Assembly: GCA_944389935.1 (NCBI GenBank)
Contig: CALXOE010000048.1
Span: forward strand, 1-32,570
Direction: 5' to 3'
DNA from: an uncultured Victivallis sp.
GTDB taxonomy: Bacteria; Verrucomicrobiota; Lentisphaeria; Victivallales; Victivallaceae
DNA length: 32,570 nucleotides
The first letter of the stretch is position 1. Every line of letters begins with the position of its first letter. Below are positions 32,199 through 32,570 of this stretch, in pieces. The notes under the pieces are model-generated. The model did not search any database. It was not told the origin of the DNA and saw nothing but the letters and a program-made list of their open reading frames with translations. The translations under genes were made by a program, and so were the position numbers.

Positions 32199-32570
32199 TG
32201 ACCGAACCGCAGGCACACGAGCGCACGAAACTGCGCGGCGAAATCACCCGAGTCGTTTTTGAAAACGAGGACGGGTCGTTTGCCGTCATCCGCGTTCGGG
32301 AGTCCGGAGGACGGGAGTACGCAGTCTGCGGCCCGGTCGCGGGAGTGGTCGCCGGGCAGGAGATTGAGATCACGGGCAGCTGGGAACAGCACGCGGAATT
32401 CGGCCGCCAGTTCCGGGCGGAGGAGTTCCGGATCATTCTGCCGGGAACACCGGCGGGACTCAAACGCTATCTGGGGTCCGGCATGATTCCGGGGATCGGC
32501 CCGAAAACCGCGGCTCTCATCGTCGATCACTTCGGCGACAAAACGCTCGCCATGCTCGATGCGGGGGAAA
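32199..32570 (+). CDS. recD2: RecD2-type helicase, N-terminal part (runs off window)
   Basis: The first 124 codons of a RecD2/YrrC-like superfamily 1 helicase. An OB-like N-terminal domain (LRGEITRVVFENEDGSFAVIRV, then ITGSWEQHAEFGRQFRAEEF) leads into YLGSGMIPGIGPKTAALIVDHFG, the start of the tandem helix-hairpin-helix region typical of RecD2 and absent from RecD of RecBCD. The frame is open to the end of the window; the ATPase domain is not included. No clear Shine-Dalgarno precedes the ATG. In species with AddAB, RecD2 acts separately in replication-fork and mismatch-linked repair. Confidence 0.85.

Overview
The window looks like chromosomal DNA from a GC-rich bacterium of the Lentisphaerae, most likely close to Victivallis. 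This is inferred from family content: a GntR-type regulator with a LacI-like sensor, a pseudopilin of the H-X9-DG type beside a secreted beta-helix protein, paired ROK kinases and an ExbB/ExbD/TonB cluster. Shine-Dalgarno sites are clear on most genes and several good -35/-10 promoters can be read. No rRNA, tRNA or CRISPR array was seen.

Layout. 1-2857 (minus strand): a sugar-type regulator, a secreted N-acetylmuramoyl-L-alanine amidase and a small unknown gene. 2964-8545 (minus): the addB-addA helicase-nuclease operon. 8763-11025 (minus): an umuD / flavoredoxin-like / umuC operon behind a sigma70-type promoter with an imperfect palindrome in its spacer. About 11160-14290: an AT-rich island unlike its surroundings. 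It holds three small orphan genes (two membrane proteins and a soluble protein that may be an immunity protein), each bounded by repeats, and its right edge cuts into the 5' end of a pseudopilin gene. 14995-16797 (plus): a secreted beta-helix protein. 16819-21011 (minus): an O-antigen ligase-like membrane protein with TPRs, coupled to purU, and a CPA2-type antiporter.

21152-28602 (minus) is a tight six-gene run read from a strong promoter at 28665-28693: two ROK kinases, a metallo-beta-lactamase-fold hydrolase, an Aas-like acyltransferase/acyl-ACP synthetase, a ribokinase-like PfkB kinase and RecN. On the plus strand from 28716 come ExbB, ExbD and a TonB/TolA-like protein, then a proline-rich single-pass protein with repeated T-R-K-T-V-x-L motifs and a good terminator, then the beginning of a RecD2 helicase that runs off the end.

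Two themes stand out. Recombination and damage-tolerance genes are concentrated here (AddAB, UmuDC, RecN, RecD2), with a flavin-reductase-fold protein embedded in the umu operon. The AT-rich island has a modular, repeat-bounded structure that suggests a site of gene capture or immunity-gene turnover. It is the most novel part of the window.
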